A stretch of 64,000 nucleotides of DNA from Thunnus maccoyii (taxonomy: Eukaryota; Chordata; Actinopteri; Scombriformes; Scombridae). Below the pieces are notes generated by a model. It made no database searches, had not been told where the DNA came from, and worked only from the letters and a program-made list of their open reading frames with translations. A program made the position numbers and the translations under genes. Below are positions 36,982 through 58,945 of this stretch, piece after piece. The stretch spans positions 28,866,662 to 28,930,661 of the forward strand of contig NC_056533.1 in assembly GCF_910596095.1 (NCBI RefSeq), in the 5' to 3' direction. Position 1 is the stretch's first letter, and every line of letters starts with the position of its first letter.

Positions 36982-37400
36982 AGTGGTGGAAAATTACGAA
37001 GTACATTTACTGTTGCTCAAGCTTGTTTACATGTTACTCAAGCACAATTTGAGGTTCTTGTACTTTAGTGCTACTTTATATGTGTACTATACATATAAAC
37101 GTACTACATTAGGGATGGTACTATGGAAAAATTATATTTTACATATTTGACAGCTATAGTTGCAGATTCAGATCATACAAAAGCAGGTAATTAGTATCTT
37201 TATTATAAACTATAATGCATTGTTACAGATCTAACTACCCAACTGTTTATGAAGTAGTTAAAACTGGCTCCAACTCAACCAACCACATTAAAATTAAGAC
37301 TTTTACTTATGTAGCATTTTTGAAAGCAGCACCTTTTACTTAAATGTAATGTAATGGAGTATTTTTGTAGCTTGGAATTACTGCTTTCACTTCAAGTGTA
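36982..37400. mobile_element. CAGTGGTGGA-family MITE
   Basis: The left end CAGTGGTGGAAAATTACGA is followed by GTACATTTACT, TGAGGTTCTTGTACTTTA and GTGCTACTTTATA. This is the typical start of a family I know to be abundant in percomorph fishes. The right end is eroded and no target duplication was found. Confidence 0.65.
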
Positions 37401-38282
37401 AGTGACAGCAGTCTCAGATAATTATGTGCAATATGATCCAGTGTTTTTGGCTCATATACCCAAACATTTATCCATCAAGATATCTAAGGTATCTGACACA
37501 AATCATTTACTAAACCCCTTTACAAATTTTGGTACAGAAAGCAATTTATCTTGACATTAAAAGATCTTGCTACCTCAGCACTGAAGAATATAATTTACAG
37601 GAACCCCAGAGATCATATGCTTTATTGAGCAAATAATACCCTTTACTTATCAAAAAAGCCTTTTCTTGTGGTGAAAATGCGACACCACACTACACTGTGT
37701 GATTAAACCAAAAATGGGCTGTCAGAGGGACTTTCAAAAGGCCACTATGACGTGGGGAAACCCATAGTTTCCACACAATTGGATGTCATCAGGTTCTTGC
37801 TAATGCAATTAGAGAAGTTGGTAAATACACTGGGCTGCTTGTATTGGGACATGAAATGGCATCACAAGCTTGTTGACAAGCCAAGAAGTGTGACTATTGC
37901 AAGACAGGCAAAGCCAAGTGTGAAACTTTAGACGTCTGTTATGTAATCCTGCTTGTTTCTCTCTGTACTGTTTTATACCTAAAAAGCAGGTGGGAATCTC
38001 TGCGCCAAGACGACAGCCCTAATATATGGTAGCCAGAGCTACATTTAGCCGGTGGCTCAAAGCCCGTGTCCCCGGCACTCGCAGTGTAATTCAGTCTGCC
38101 TACGTGCACATTAAAAAAGGTGGAGGTGGCAGCTCCGTGGTCAGCACTTCTCCACCGACAAGGATCTCATGGCTGCGTCGTCATACAAAATTCAAGTTAC
38201 AAAAACACCACTTAACTGAGGCAGAGAGCCATCCCTGACCATGAAGAAAGAAGAGAAGGAGACCAAACTCTTTGCCAGTAAT

Positions 38283-39644
38283 TTTATTTTGAGATATTTT
38301 GTAGAACAGGGGAACCAATGATTACAAAAAAAAAAAGTTCATATGTGTTCTACATGCTACACCTTAACCTAATTCATCATGCTTGCCTGGAAAAAGTACA
38401 TAGAAATTTAACAAAAAACGTACAATTAAAACTGACGTACATTATACTCACCATTAACTTTACTTTTAATGTACCTTTCTCTTACCTCCATGCACGCAAT
38501 TTTTTTTACATTACATTTAGATAAAAAATTAAGACTTTTAGGTGCTTCTTTAAACCATAAAGCAGTTTTTCCACTAAAGACAGAATGCACCTATAAATAA
38601 AAAAAAAAAAAAAAAAAAAAGAACAAAAAGAATGATATCCATTAGGACGATATTGATGGAAAATGGAAAGCCTCAACTTCTTTTAGAACATAACAGATGA
38701 ATTTTGCATCCTACCATAAAAACAAAAAAGGAACACTTACACGCCCATATAGTGCCGAAATGAAAAATGGAAGTCTGTCCAACTCCTCAATCTTCAACAA
38801 TCACATTGAAATAACACATTTTGATAAAATAAATATCGCACATCTGCTAGAAATAAATAATGATTACTGAAACACCTTACTATGTTAAATGCTAAAGTGA
38901 GACAGATTTCATCTACGCGACCACTTCATTTCATGGTATGAGGATGGTCATGTGTGTAAAGCACTAGTGCGGCTTCGAGTGTCTCTCGCGGCTGTTACCT
39001 TGAGGTAGATAACACATTTACATTAACGCCTACGATAATGGTTGCTGCTGGCATCATGTGTCAGATTTACAGTATGAAAGGGTTATAAAGGAAGCTTTCT
39101 TTTGGGGAAAATGTTATAAAGTCATAATTGAGAAATAATAATAAAAAAAAAACAAAACAAGACAACCCATCCCCATTTTTTTTCTCGTGTATCCCGTCCC
39201 AGGAAAGGCTGTTTGAAAGCACTTTAAAAGCCTACAGCAATGTTATCGTCTACCATCCTTCCTCATGTCGCACCCTACAGCCAAACGTCTCTTAAATCCT
39301 TTCCCGCCTGTCCATCTTTCTTCTAGCAACTTCTCTCCTGCTCTCTGTTCGTCTACAGTACTTAAGTGTGTGAGTGACATGCCAGTTTAGCAATGAGGGC
39401 GTAGACATTAACCCATGAAGGCCTGGTGATCAAGGCTCAGAGTGATGACCAAAACTCCTTAAATATAATAAATCACCCATCTCAACTCTTAAAAAAAACA
39501 AAAACAAAAAAAAAAAATTAAAAGTAACTGTAATAAAAAAAGGTATGAAATGATTCAAGTACAATAATATACCATATTATTAAAAAAACAACATAAAAAC
39601 AAATCTGCCTAGATTTTGCACTGTGAGGGAGGATATATATTTCT
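38283..39644 (-). other. mapk6: mapk6 3'UTR
   Basis: Non-coding AT-rich sequence after the mapk6 stop (39647-39645). A minus-strand AATAAA lies near 38288-38283. It includes A/T runs (a 20-base A run at about 38600) that could affect stability. The boundary is inferred from the signal only. Confidence 0.5.
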
Positions 39645-48647
<9,003 letters not shown>

Positions 48648-49190
48648 CTAATATTTGGTCTCTTGCCTATTAAAGTCCAATGCTAACACAAGCAGGAGGA
48701 TTAACGTGATAGATAAGCTATCAGCCACTGCTTCAACGGCTGAGCTAACTGACCCCTGTACAGATGACTACCAAGTCCCCCTTGACCCCTGTCTAGACGT
48801 CACTGTCAGATGCGGGACACTATTGTGTAGTCAAACTTTCTTTCCATCTTGGATTAAGGAGAGAAAATTTTTAAAAAAAGTTGTTGGTAGACTAGTGTTT
48901 ATAAACTTCAATGGAATGGATGTTGAGGCCAATTAAAAAGCACTTGAACTATGTTAAACTCTAAAAGCACGTAGTTGCATCCTCACAGTGCAGGTACATT
49001 CAGTGTATGACTGGTCCTGAGCAGCTTCATATGAAATGTGCCAAAATGCACTGTTGTGTGTGTATGTGTGTGTATGTATATATTTGTTTTTTTTTGTATT
49101 TATTTATCTATCTGTATAAATTTTCCTGTCACCTGATTAAAACAAAACTGAAATGAGTCTGGCCTTAAGTCTTCAAGGTAATTTTTCACC

Positions 49191-49258
49191 CTCAATGATC
49201 AGGTGGCTCAAGCTCGCCACAGTCGCAATCGAAATCCTCCATTTTAGTTGGGTATAAC
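49191..49258 (-). other. mapk6: Possible mapk6 5'UTR exon with a 16-codon uORF
   Basis: A strong polypyrimidine tract and acceptor (TTCTTGTCTTTCAG, AG at 49260-49259) open this stretch; a weak donor G|GTGAAA follows 49190. Inside, ATG at 49242-49240 opens the short acidic frame MEDFDCDCGELEPPDH, ending at 49192. It lies between the inferred first exon and the coding start. Transcript support is not available. Confidence 0.4.
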
Positions 49259-50095
49259 CTGAAAGACAAGAAAAAACAGAACAAACAGGGTAAGAAAACA
49301 AACTATACAGGATACAAACGTGACTAAATTCCCTCTGGCTATTCTACACCGGTTTTTTTTTTTTTATTGTTTCAACCTGACATTTCAAAACTAATCTGGT
49401 CATACCTCACCCTTATGGTGAGTTTCGGAATTCATAAAAACAATAACAGACAAAAAAAACAACCCGTCTCATTCACCGGCTTCTGTTTAAACGTGGTGTC
49501 ATCAATGGAAACTAACCCCTCCCCCGCCCGTTTAAGCGCTTGCTGTCCGGTTTCTGGGTATCGATAAAATTGTGAGAAATCCCATAGACGTTTAGCTACG
49601 ATTAACACCGGCGAGGATACTTGGAAACCGTTACAGACAAAAAACGAAGCGTTTAATCCGAGTTTTACACGCTCATGCCGCCTATTTTTTTGGCCTTTGG
49701 TGTCTGTGACCGGCTGGCGGAAAGGAACCAGGAATGGAAGCTAAACTGTAAAGCTGACAAGCTACTGACAGACGTCGAGTTGCTTTTAATTTATCACATA
49801 AACATGGCCACCCGCTAACACACACATACACCAAGTGATACGTAGGAAACAAAGATCTTAACACACGGCCTGTTTCATAAACAGCAAGCACATCGTTATA
49901 ATGAAAACCCACCGATACCGCGAACAAAGGAGTCGTTGTTGGCGGAGGCTCCTGACTACGTGGTACAGCTCTCCTGGCGCTAAGCAGCACAAAGCCGACG
50001 TCGGTTAAACCGCGTAAGACGACCGCTAATCTACGCTAGAACGACATATAATGTAAATAATAGTGACAAGAATCGACATAAGAGACGGTACTTAC

Positions 50096-50240
50096 AGTCC
50101 TTATTTGTCGCATTGGTGTGTTTTTATTTTTAATCAAACCCAGCTAAGGTTTGAGTGCGCTCCGCTCCCCGAGCTTTGCGGATCTGTTGCAATCGCCATT
50201 TAGGCTGGGCAGAGCTATAAAAGGCGGTGCTGACGTCACG
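50096..50240 (-). promoter_or_regulatory. mapk6: mapk6 promoter and first non-coding exon
   Basis: A consensus cAMP-response element TGACGTCA lies at 50231-50238, then a TATA-like TTTTATAG (minus strand, about 50222-50215). Next comes AAATGGCG (about 50199-50192), similar to a YY1 start-site motif, then GC-rich sequence. A good donor GACT|GTAAGT ends the exon at 50096. The order on the minus strand is that of a short core promoter followed by a 5'UTR exon of about 95 bases. Confidence 0.6.
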
Positions 50241-53200
50241 ATGCCGCCTTCAGGAACTGTAGGAAATATGTCACTTTCTAAAAAAAATAACTTTTAAGAT
50301 GTATTTTGAAATACATGTTTGGTGTAATGCTATATTTTAGTCAAGATAAGATTAAATAATAATAATAATAATATTTAATAATAATTTTTGTTTTTTTGTT
50401 TTCTATTGTCTATGTATCTGTTTGTTCCTCTGTATATGAACATGTGTACAATTAAGAAAGTGAAAACAGAAAAAAGGAAATCCCCACCACGTGAGACCAC
50501 CACTATGAGCACAGATAATGTATCTATTAAATGGTATTGTCTGTAATGCTAATGTACTTATTGTCATGTAATGTATTGTTTATTAGCCTATTACAAGTTC
50601 CTCAGTTCTTAACTATTCTTAACTAATTGTTACTGTTGATTATTATTTTTTTATGTTTTTTTACTATCATTCCCAGTTATATAGATAATACTCTGTAATC
50701 ATTCTCAGGTTCACCGAGTTCATCAGGGACGCACTAAGTACAATAGTACTATCTTAGATGCAGTAAATTAACTTGATGTGGTTATTAACCTGAGTTTACA
50801 TCTTAATCACCAATTTAATTCAAGCTATATTATTTACATTAATTTACATATATATTCTTTTGTATTTTATAAGTATTTTCCACATCCCAAGAGACATTAC
50901 TCCTCTTATTCTCTCTCATATTTTTTGTAATAACCTTGTTAGTTTTTTGAATATTCTCAACACTAATAAAAATATAATACAAATAAACAGTAGAGTACAT
51001 GAATTGCATAGATTTTAACCTCATGTAATGTCACCAACTGATGGTTGAAGAGATACTTTTTATTTTGTTTTAATTTAGCTAATTAATCTGGTGGTTAACT
51101 TTTATTTATTGTTTGATTATTGTGTGTTTTTGCTTTTGATAAGTTAAATAAAACCTTGATCAGCTTATACATAATGCCAGATTGTTTTGCCACAGCAGTA
51201 TGAACCAGTCTGACTGATTTGTAAAATAAAACAAAAGACAAAACTGAAGCTACTTTAAGCAGTGCAGTGCATATTTTTGGCATTCTCACGTTATATATTA
51301 TAATAGACTGTGTTATGTAAGAAAGCTATATCATTAACAGAGAACACCGGACTACGCGACTGGTCGTTTTTTTAATACAACATTTGGATTTCCGAGTGGC
51401 ATTTCAAAGCAACAGGAGTCATTCAAAACGTTAGTTTGCAGTCGGAGATCACGTGACAGCGGTAGATTCAAAATCCAGCTCATTATTTGTAGGTGTATGG
51501 CTTGAATTATGATAACAGGCTACAAATGCCACTAATACTAGCAGCAAACAACACGAAAACTATAATCTTCTTCATCTATACAGCACTTTCAAAGTTCAGC
51601 AGCAGCTGACTGCTATTAGGCCTACTAATAATGGGCATAGCCTAGTGTAGCCTAGAAAGAAATGGAGGAAAGATGTTTGTTTTAACTGTTTTTGCTGTCA
51701 CTGATTGTAAGATATTTTGCAGCCTCCTTAAAATATTAACTGAATGCTCCCTGCTTGGGGAAAACAACACTTTATATCCCATAAGGAGTGCTAAAATAAT
51801 CGCAGGATACACAAAAATGTTGCAGACCAGGCACCTTACCTGAACTGTTGGCATATCTAATTTTTTTTCTTTTCTATTTGCAGCTGTTTATTTTTTTGTC
51901 TTCTTCAAATAATCATTCGAGCGTAATAGAAAATCTGGAGCTATCTAGGCCTGACCATGCTACAGTCTGCTCATTTTCTTTCTTCTGTTTTTCCATACAG
52001 CAGCTGTTGTTTGTCTCCTCTCTGCAAATAGGCTGTTGTTTTCCGTATTGGCCCACGATTTGTTTTCCACTAGTTGTTTTTGCCCCTCGCTGGCATTAAA
52101 TGTTGTTGTCAGATTATTTCACAGTATTGCATTAGTCGTGTCAGTGACAAAAATCCCCCGGACAGGTCACTCACTGCGTCTTGCGGATTTAGAAAGTCCA
52201 TCTGGCACCGAGATGCGCAGGGTGTTTTCTCTTTTAGCGGCCCGCCCTCACATCACACATCCACACGAGGCTTTATTTATCCCGTAACAAAACAAAAGTC
52301 GAGATATCAATGGATGCCCTATTTTCCTCTGTTCACATCCCTCATTCAGATTGCGACTGGTGTCCTGCACAGCGCCTGGTCCTCCCTCAGTGTGGATGCT
52401 GTGAATGGACGGACGGATGGGGCGGGTAGGCAGCAGCATCACAGTCGCAGCGGTCTACATCAGCATCCGCAGGCAGACCATGTGAGAGCCCATGTGCCCG
52501 AGAATGCAGATGCCTCTCACAGGCCGGGATGGGCTCTGCGATGGAGACCATAACTGCATGCGGACTGTTACGGGATGCGACAGACTTGGAGAGTTATTGT
52601 CTCGTGTTGTCGGTCAAAGAGAAAACACATGATATTCTGTGTCTCTCATATGCTACTCTTTTAGGGATTTAGGTGATAGTGACAGTTTGAGATGATATTT
52701 GTCTCATGTATACAGTATGTTTATAGGGAAGTTATGTAATAATATTGGCTTACTATAATTCTAATATTATAGGATTAGAGAATAAAGAAGTTATGAATGC
52801 AGTAGAACCTTTCTTTATTTTTTAGGTTGCTGAGATATACTATACTGTGTTTAAGGTCTGCATTTTTATTGTTTGTTTGAATAAAACCAACGTATGAAGA
52901 TTGTCTATTTTCCATTTATTCATTGATTTTGCGTTCACATGATGTTAAATCCTACAAATGACATGTTACTTTACTAAGTTTTGATTCCTTTCCACTATTT
53001 GAAGGTCAGAGGTCACATGCAAAGACTTCTTTTGGTGAAATCTTTTGCACGTGTTTTCTGATTGGGGTTTGAAGCCCATGTCATCTTTTTTTGACATGGG
53101 CCCCGCTGACAGACTCAACATCTCCCACAACTCAGAAACTAAATGTTTTTAAAAAATTAAAAAAAAAAAAAAACTCTTTTCATGAGTGTCTTAAACATTA

Positions 53201-56200
53201 TTGCTCATTTATTATCTCCCATAAAACCTCATAAAAAAATCCTTTCACAGGAGTCGCTGATTGATTCTAAAGCTACACAAATAATTAAGAATCAGATCTA
53301 TAAGATGAGGTGTGTATTGGGACTGCATTTTGCCCTCTGCTGTTGATGAATGAATGGGGGTCAGAATGGAAAGCTGCGCACTGTATCTTGACCTACCTGT
53401 TGATCTGAAAAGATAATTCCCTCACATTTAACTGCTTTTATCATTTGAATTTGCCCTCTTATCACCTAACAATGTTTCTCCACCGGGGTTACAACAGTCC
53501 TTGCTGCAGGCCTCCATTAAGATACAGACAGTTGACATCATGTCTTAACCCAACACATTTGACTATGTAATTTAGCTGATTACAGTGGCGTCTTTAACTG
53601 TCACTCACAGTTACTGTTAGTGCTGTATTACGTCAATGCTCTATAGGTCAAAAAGAAAACAAACACTGAATTCTTGCAATCCAGGGGTCGTGTTTGTTTA
53701 GCACAGTGTCCCTTGTGTGACGCCGTTTACCTGTGTTCATCTGTTGGTGATAGTGGTATGACTCTTTCTCTGTCTCTCTCTCTCACACACACACACACAC
53801 ATACATTGACACTTCACCTACAGAGCATCTGAGTGCGTCGCCCCATTCCTGCATTGCTATGACAAGACATATAATACCTGTTCTTTTATGTTTCACCTGG
53901 TCTCTTTTTTAAAATATTTGCTTGTGAGTTCTCGGCAAAAAACACACGCTTTTTATAAAAAAATGACATCTCACCAGTTATTGCCACTTACCCAGCTTGA
54001 AATTCTGCTGAGCCGACATGAAGCAACATGGTACAGAAGTTAATAGTCCATCCAGGAGAATGTATATGCTGTATATCCAACACTGCTGGTCCGACAGGGC
54101 AGACAGACAGGTGGAGAAGTTCCAGTGCAGTCCAGTGAATGCGTGTATCTGTAGGTGTGTGAATGTGTTCTCAGAGCTTTGGCAGTGTGTTATCCTACTC
54201 CATGTGCCTCTGGTTGTGAGGTGGAGCTCCATGGAGAGTTAATATAGGCCAGGCCAGAGAGGGGAGGAGACTGCTCTGTGTATGGCTTGGCCTGTCAGTG
54301 TGTCAGACCTAACTACTATTAGAGTCCACTGCCACCACCAGTCTCTCTCTCTTTCACTGCTTTGTTTTTTTTTTCTCTTATCCTCTCTTTTTTTTCTTCA
54401 TGTTTTGGTCTAGTCTGTTGTAAGCAGAAACATAACCAATCCTTTGTATCCTGGACTGAAATACATTCTTGTTTCTGGGTGAGAACTTTGCAAATCCAAT
54501 TTGGTGATTCATGGGTTTTTTTGTTTTTTTTTATATGTCATCTTAAATCAAAGGAATACACAGTCCTAATGGGTTGTGAATGTTCTACATTTCTTTGGAA
54601 TAGGAAAACCCCCTAAAACACATTGGAATAAAGTGAAAAATGCATGCTAATCAACATATTACAGAGCATGCACATGCAGTATTGTTAGTCATATATTTTC
54701 ACAAGTTACAAATCCAGAGGTCCACAATATACGTTTCTGCAAGAAGACAGTTTTATGTGTGTGCAATACATCCTCTGAAAGGGGGAGTCTTGGTGTTTTA
54801 TTGACCGCTGTAATGTTCAGTATCAGCGGGGGGTTCATGAAGTTGTGATTATACAAATGCCAGAGAAGAGTCGGTGCTGATTCCTCTGCTTTTCATTCTG
54901 CCTCTCAAATCTAACTTTTCCTTCTTGAAACTTGTGTCTGTCTGTTCTCTCATATTCACAATATCACACTGGGTCTGCCACTCTGCCTGTGAGACACGAC
55001 TCCCTCCTCCATCTTGATCTGTCTGTCATATGGCAGGTTGCTGCTGGCATCTCGACAGACTGGCACTGTAAGGAAATGTGTGCGTGTACATTTGTTTGAT
55101 ATTTAAACCAGACTGCTGCAGGGTCTAGACCAGCTGTGTGTTATCAAAATACCCAAATGGACGTATGAGGAAATGAGGGCAAAGCTGTGGGTATTGTGTT
55201 TGCCAATATTTTGCTTTTCCTCTGACTGCGTTCTTATTATTGTATTATTGCTCCCATTCAAGAGATTGATTGATGATCTGTGATGCCTGCAGCATGAACC
55301 TGTGTGTTCCTGTGGGCTCGCTGCCATGCGAACTCTGTAACATACATTTGAAGGATACTCTGTATTGGCAATGCTGGATTCAGCTAATAAACACCATTAA
55401 TTAATGAATCATGAGCACAGTGAGAGGTCATTATATAACATAAATTACACACACAATATGGCCTTCTCTCTGTCATTGGCGGCCAGTATGACCAATACTG
55501 ATCTCTGCTGCCTCTGCTGTGTGACCATACAGCGGCTGGTCTTATGTAACAGTCCGTCTCACCGGACCTGAAGGCAAGGTGCAGAATGGATCAAGACAGA
55601 GCATGAATTCAGGCACTGCCTTTAACTTCAGCCACTACTTGAGCTTTACAGGAGCTGTGTTATCCATGTACACCCCGTTCATGTCACAGATGACCACACA
55701 ACTCAGGTATTTCACAGCGTTGTGAAAGAGGCCCGCTCAGAGAAAGTGTTCACTCCCCGCTGTGATTGTGTCTGAAGTGCAAGAGAGAGCAAACATATGC
55801 ATAATGACATCCTTTTGTGGTTTCACAGAGGTTTGCATTACAGTATAGGTGATAACTCACTGGACTATCTTTAAATGCTCAGATAGTCAGTGCTATCCAA
55901 CTGATGTGTGATGTGGACACTTATTTTCTAAATCTCTCTGGTCCCTGCCAGATATTGTGGAGAAAGCCTCCTCAGCAGTACCCATTAACTCGGAGTGAAC
56001 TGGGTGTTTCATCTCACTCTCTTCCTACGTCAGCACAGAGGATGTCCACACACCGCCGTTCAAAGGTAAAGCAAGCTTTAGTGTCTCAAGAAATCTGCAC
56101 ACACTCCTGCAGTACAGTTATGTCCACGTCCAGAACAGATGGGATCTCATTCAGCTGTTTAAATGATTTACTCTTAGGGTAGAGTGTTAGTGGGACGTGA

Positions 56201-56369
56201 CAGTATTATTATGTAACACACAATAGTGCCACCAACACTGGCCTGGAATTAGCTTGTTCTTTTTTTCCTTTATAGGGTGACGTGCAGTTGGTGATTTAGT
56301 TTCAGATTTGGGATGTGGCCAGCACGCCTGGAGGGTCTGAAGTGTTAACAGGCTCATCAATTGTACATA
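50241..56369. other. Intergenic region beyond the mapk6 promoter
   Basis: No supported gene. It is AT-rich with short A/T runs and a CA run (53784-53801). A GC-richer patch at about 52100-52620 is listed separately. Confidence 0.55.
52100..52620 (+). other. GC-richer patch, possible untranslated first exon
   Basis: It stands out from the AT-rich surroundings by its CpG and GC content (GGACGGACGGATGGGGCGGG near 52405). Short open frames exist on the plus strand (for example 52074-52553), but none resembles a known protein and no consensus donor is obvious. It could be a promoter or first exon of a gene that continues beyond the window, or an old repeat. Confidence 0.25.
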
Positions 56370-56970
56370 TTAAAGGGGACCTAACATGCACATTTCCAGG
56401 TCTATATTTATATTCTGGGGTTTTACCAGTATATCTTTGCATGATTTACAGTCCAAAACTCCTTCTTTATCTTATACAGGCCCATTATGTAGCCCTTCAG
56501 TTTAGGCTCTGCCTCAAACAGGCTATTTTAGCTCCTGTCACTTTAAGGGCCCCCTGTCGATGAGCCCACTCTGTTTTGATTGTTTGGCTCCCAGAAACTG
56601 CCCCTCGGCAGACTTCCAGCAGGTCTGGAGGCTACATAAACAAACAATAGTAGTCAGATTTTGGTTCTTTTTCTCGTTCTTTACTCAAAATGGAAACTTC
56701 TAAGATGCATCCGTACATGTTTGAGCCTGAGTCTGATCTGAATTACATAAGTGGACAACATGAACAATCCATAGAACAACTGCAGCCACAAGGGCTATCT
56801 GACGTCATCATGAGGAGGAAGTAGAGGTAACGTTGCAAATGGACTGTTCAGAGCAGGCTGAAGGCCTGGCTTTTGACTTGCAGGGAGCATTTTACACACA
56901 TTCACCTCAAGTTTTGGAAATTTGACCATGTTTAACAGAAGATATCCAACATCATAACAATATATAAATG
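56370..56970. mobile_element. TTAA-flanked MITE, copy 1
   Basis: It begins TTAA-AGGGGACCTAACATGC and matches, in opposite orientation, the element at 63195-63797. Shared blocks include GATTTACAGT, ATTCACCTCAAGTTTTGGAAA, TTGACTTGCAGGGAGCATTT and GACGTCATCATGAGGAGGAAGT-like sequence. The right terminus is eroded, so its end is approximate. There is no coding capacity. Confidence 0.75.
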
Positions 56971-57290
56971 ACAGAACAGACATTTGAGCATCAACAAGTC
57001 TTCCTCTATGCATGCATCAATCACTTTCCAAATCTTTTCAATCAATTTTCCTGTTTTCTGTTTTGGATTCTGAGCTAAAGTGAAGTGAAGGTTACTGTAC
57101 TGTACATAAAGCATTCATTCACATCACAACATTTATATGGGCAAACAGTATGCCCCAAATGAAATGCCTGCTTTGCAATTAAATGCAGATTGTGAAGAAC
57201 AACAAGAATCTAGTTACCAGTTTGGCTGCAGAGCTTGAATCTTTCACCTGTTTTACCAGCGTACCTGCTTTACATCACAAAATCAAGAGG

Positions 57291-57350
57291 AGAAGAGAGG
57301 AGAGGAGAGGAGAGGAGAGGAGAGGAGAGGAGAGGAGAGGAGAGGAAAGG
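57291..57350. repeat. (AGAGG)n pentanucleotide repeat
   Basis: About eleven tandem AGAGG units, with one late AGAGGAAAGG interruption. Confidence 0.93.
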
Positions 57351-58019
57351 ACCATCTGCCTTTGCTTTGCTGTCCTCTCACCATCTGTGAGTGGAGCATC
57401 CCAAGACCTACAGGGCTCGGTTTGTATATCCATGTGTGTGTGTTGGGGAGGATTGTGCCATCCTTTCTATGAAGTGATGTAACCTGTTTGCCTCCTCCTC
57501 GTCCTCATACAGATAATAAAAAAATACAATTCTCTGGATATTCTGCAGAGAAATTATTAAATGATCTGGCAGGGACATTGTGTGTGTTGTGCGCTCTGTG
57601 TGTTTGATGTGACTGAATTTGTTTGTATGAGGTCAGAGATAAAACTGGGTATTTGGTGATGTAAGAGGATCAGACGCTTTGGAATCTGGAGGTTTCTTAA
57701 CAGGACTTATGCAGAAACCTTTCACCCGTACATTGGTGCTTGTGTGTTTACCCGTACTCAGTAGGTTCTGATAACAAACATGTAATTAAAGTCACTGTCC
57801 TGGCCAAATTTCCTACATCTTGACAGGTCGTTTAGACAGTTTTGGATGGCATGGCCGTGAATTAATCTGGTGTAAATTTAGATGGAGCTTTAATTAGCTT
57901 GGTGAAGCATGCCCGCACTTATTTAGACAACTGGGGTGATAATCTTACAGTATGTTGTGCTTCTAGCTCACTTTTCTCTAAGTATTATCTACTAATATGC
58001 ATTACAGTATGTTAAACCT

Positions 58020-58945
58020 GATTCCATAGACTGTATAAAAATAATGGACACGGTCACTGTGACGTCACCCGTTGGTTTGTGAACTCCCGTTTTGAAGCCT
58101 CGAGTTTGGCATTTCGACCATTGCCATCTTGGTTTTTTAGTGCCAGAAGTGATGAGAAGTGACCATATTTGGAGCGTGGAACTGCGGAGGAGCTCCCTAG
58201 GGTCAAACTACAGCACATGTATGTATTAAAGAGAACTGGATACAGCGTCGGAGGCGGGGCCCTGTTCATTCCTATGAAAGTTGGTCAGTGGTGCATGAAG
58301 CCAAAAAAGCCACTTCCTGAAAACATACACTGCCTGCTCTATGGACCCAACGTGCGCAGCATGCTCACTGGAGATGGCAAATTACCATTTTAGACCTCTG
58401 GTTAGAGGCTGGCTGGAGATAAAATGATTCAATCGTGCGGCTCTTCTAGACGTTCGAAATATGATCGGACCAAATGGATCAAATTCTGATGAGTCATTTC
58501 GCATGGGTTGTGAGCCCAATAGCATCACGTGACGCTGTAATTACACGGTTTGGCCACTATGTCAAATTGGCTTCAAAGCCCAGCACTCTTCCTATATCCA
58601 ATTCTCTTTATACATCCATGCTGCAACATCTCACACACTGCTGTGGAAACAACTTGTCAATCACAAGGTAGCCACACCCTAAAGCATATCCTGCTTTATC
58701 GTCTATTTACTCTTAATGGGGCAATAATTTACAAAATGAACATTATGCTGTATTGATGAAGACTTGAAACTAGCGATTGAGACCATAAACTCATTAGGAA
58801 ACTGTTTACTGAGGTGATAAATCAAGCGAGAATTGTCTCATTTTTCCATTCTTTTCGGAGCCAGTGGAGTCGCCCCCTGATGGCCATAGAGAGAATGCAG
58901 GTTTAAGGCACTTCTGCATCGGCTTCACTTCTCAGACCCGGAGCT
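58020..58945. mobile_element. Composite teleost interspersed repeat
   Basis: The left block (ACTGTATAAAAATAATGGAC, GTGACGTCACCCGTTGGTTT, TTTTGAAGCCTCGAGTTTGG) and the right block (GGAGTCGCCCCCTGATGG, GAATGCAGGTTTAAGGCACT, CTTCACTTCTCAGACCCGG) are sequences I recognise as the two ends of a common percomorph repeat of unclear class. The middle may include other insertions. Confidence 0.5.

Larger units (their letters stand above)
29136..38270. other. Intergenic region between usp50 and mapk6
   Basis: About 9 kb without a convincing exon. It should contain the usp50 promoter near its left end. It holds a hairpin (29705-29769), three MITE copies (33000-33110, 34436-34811, 36982-37400) and short AT or CA runs. 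A four-fold GCATGAG-type direct repeat lies at 36154-36188. Confidence 0.6.

Noticed and set aside
52074-52553. 159-codon open frame on plus
   Set aside because: No domain, composition tracks the local GC rise; kept only as part of the GC-rich patch.
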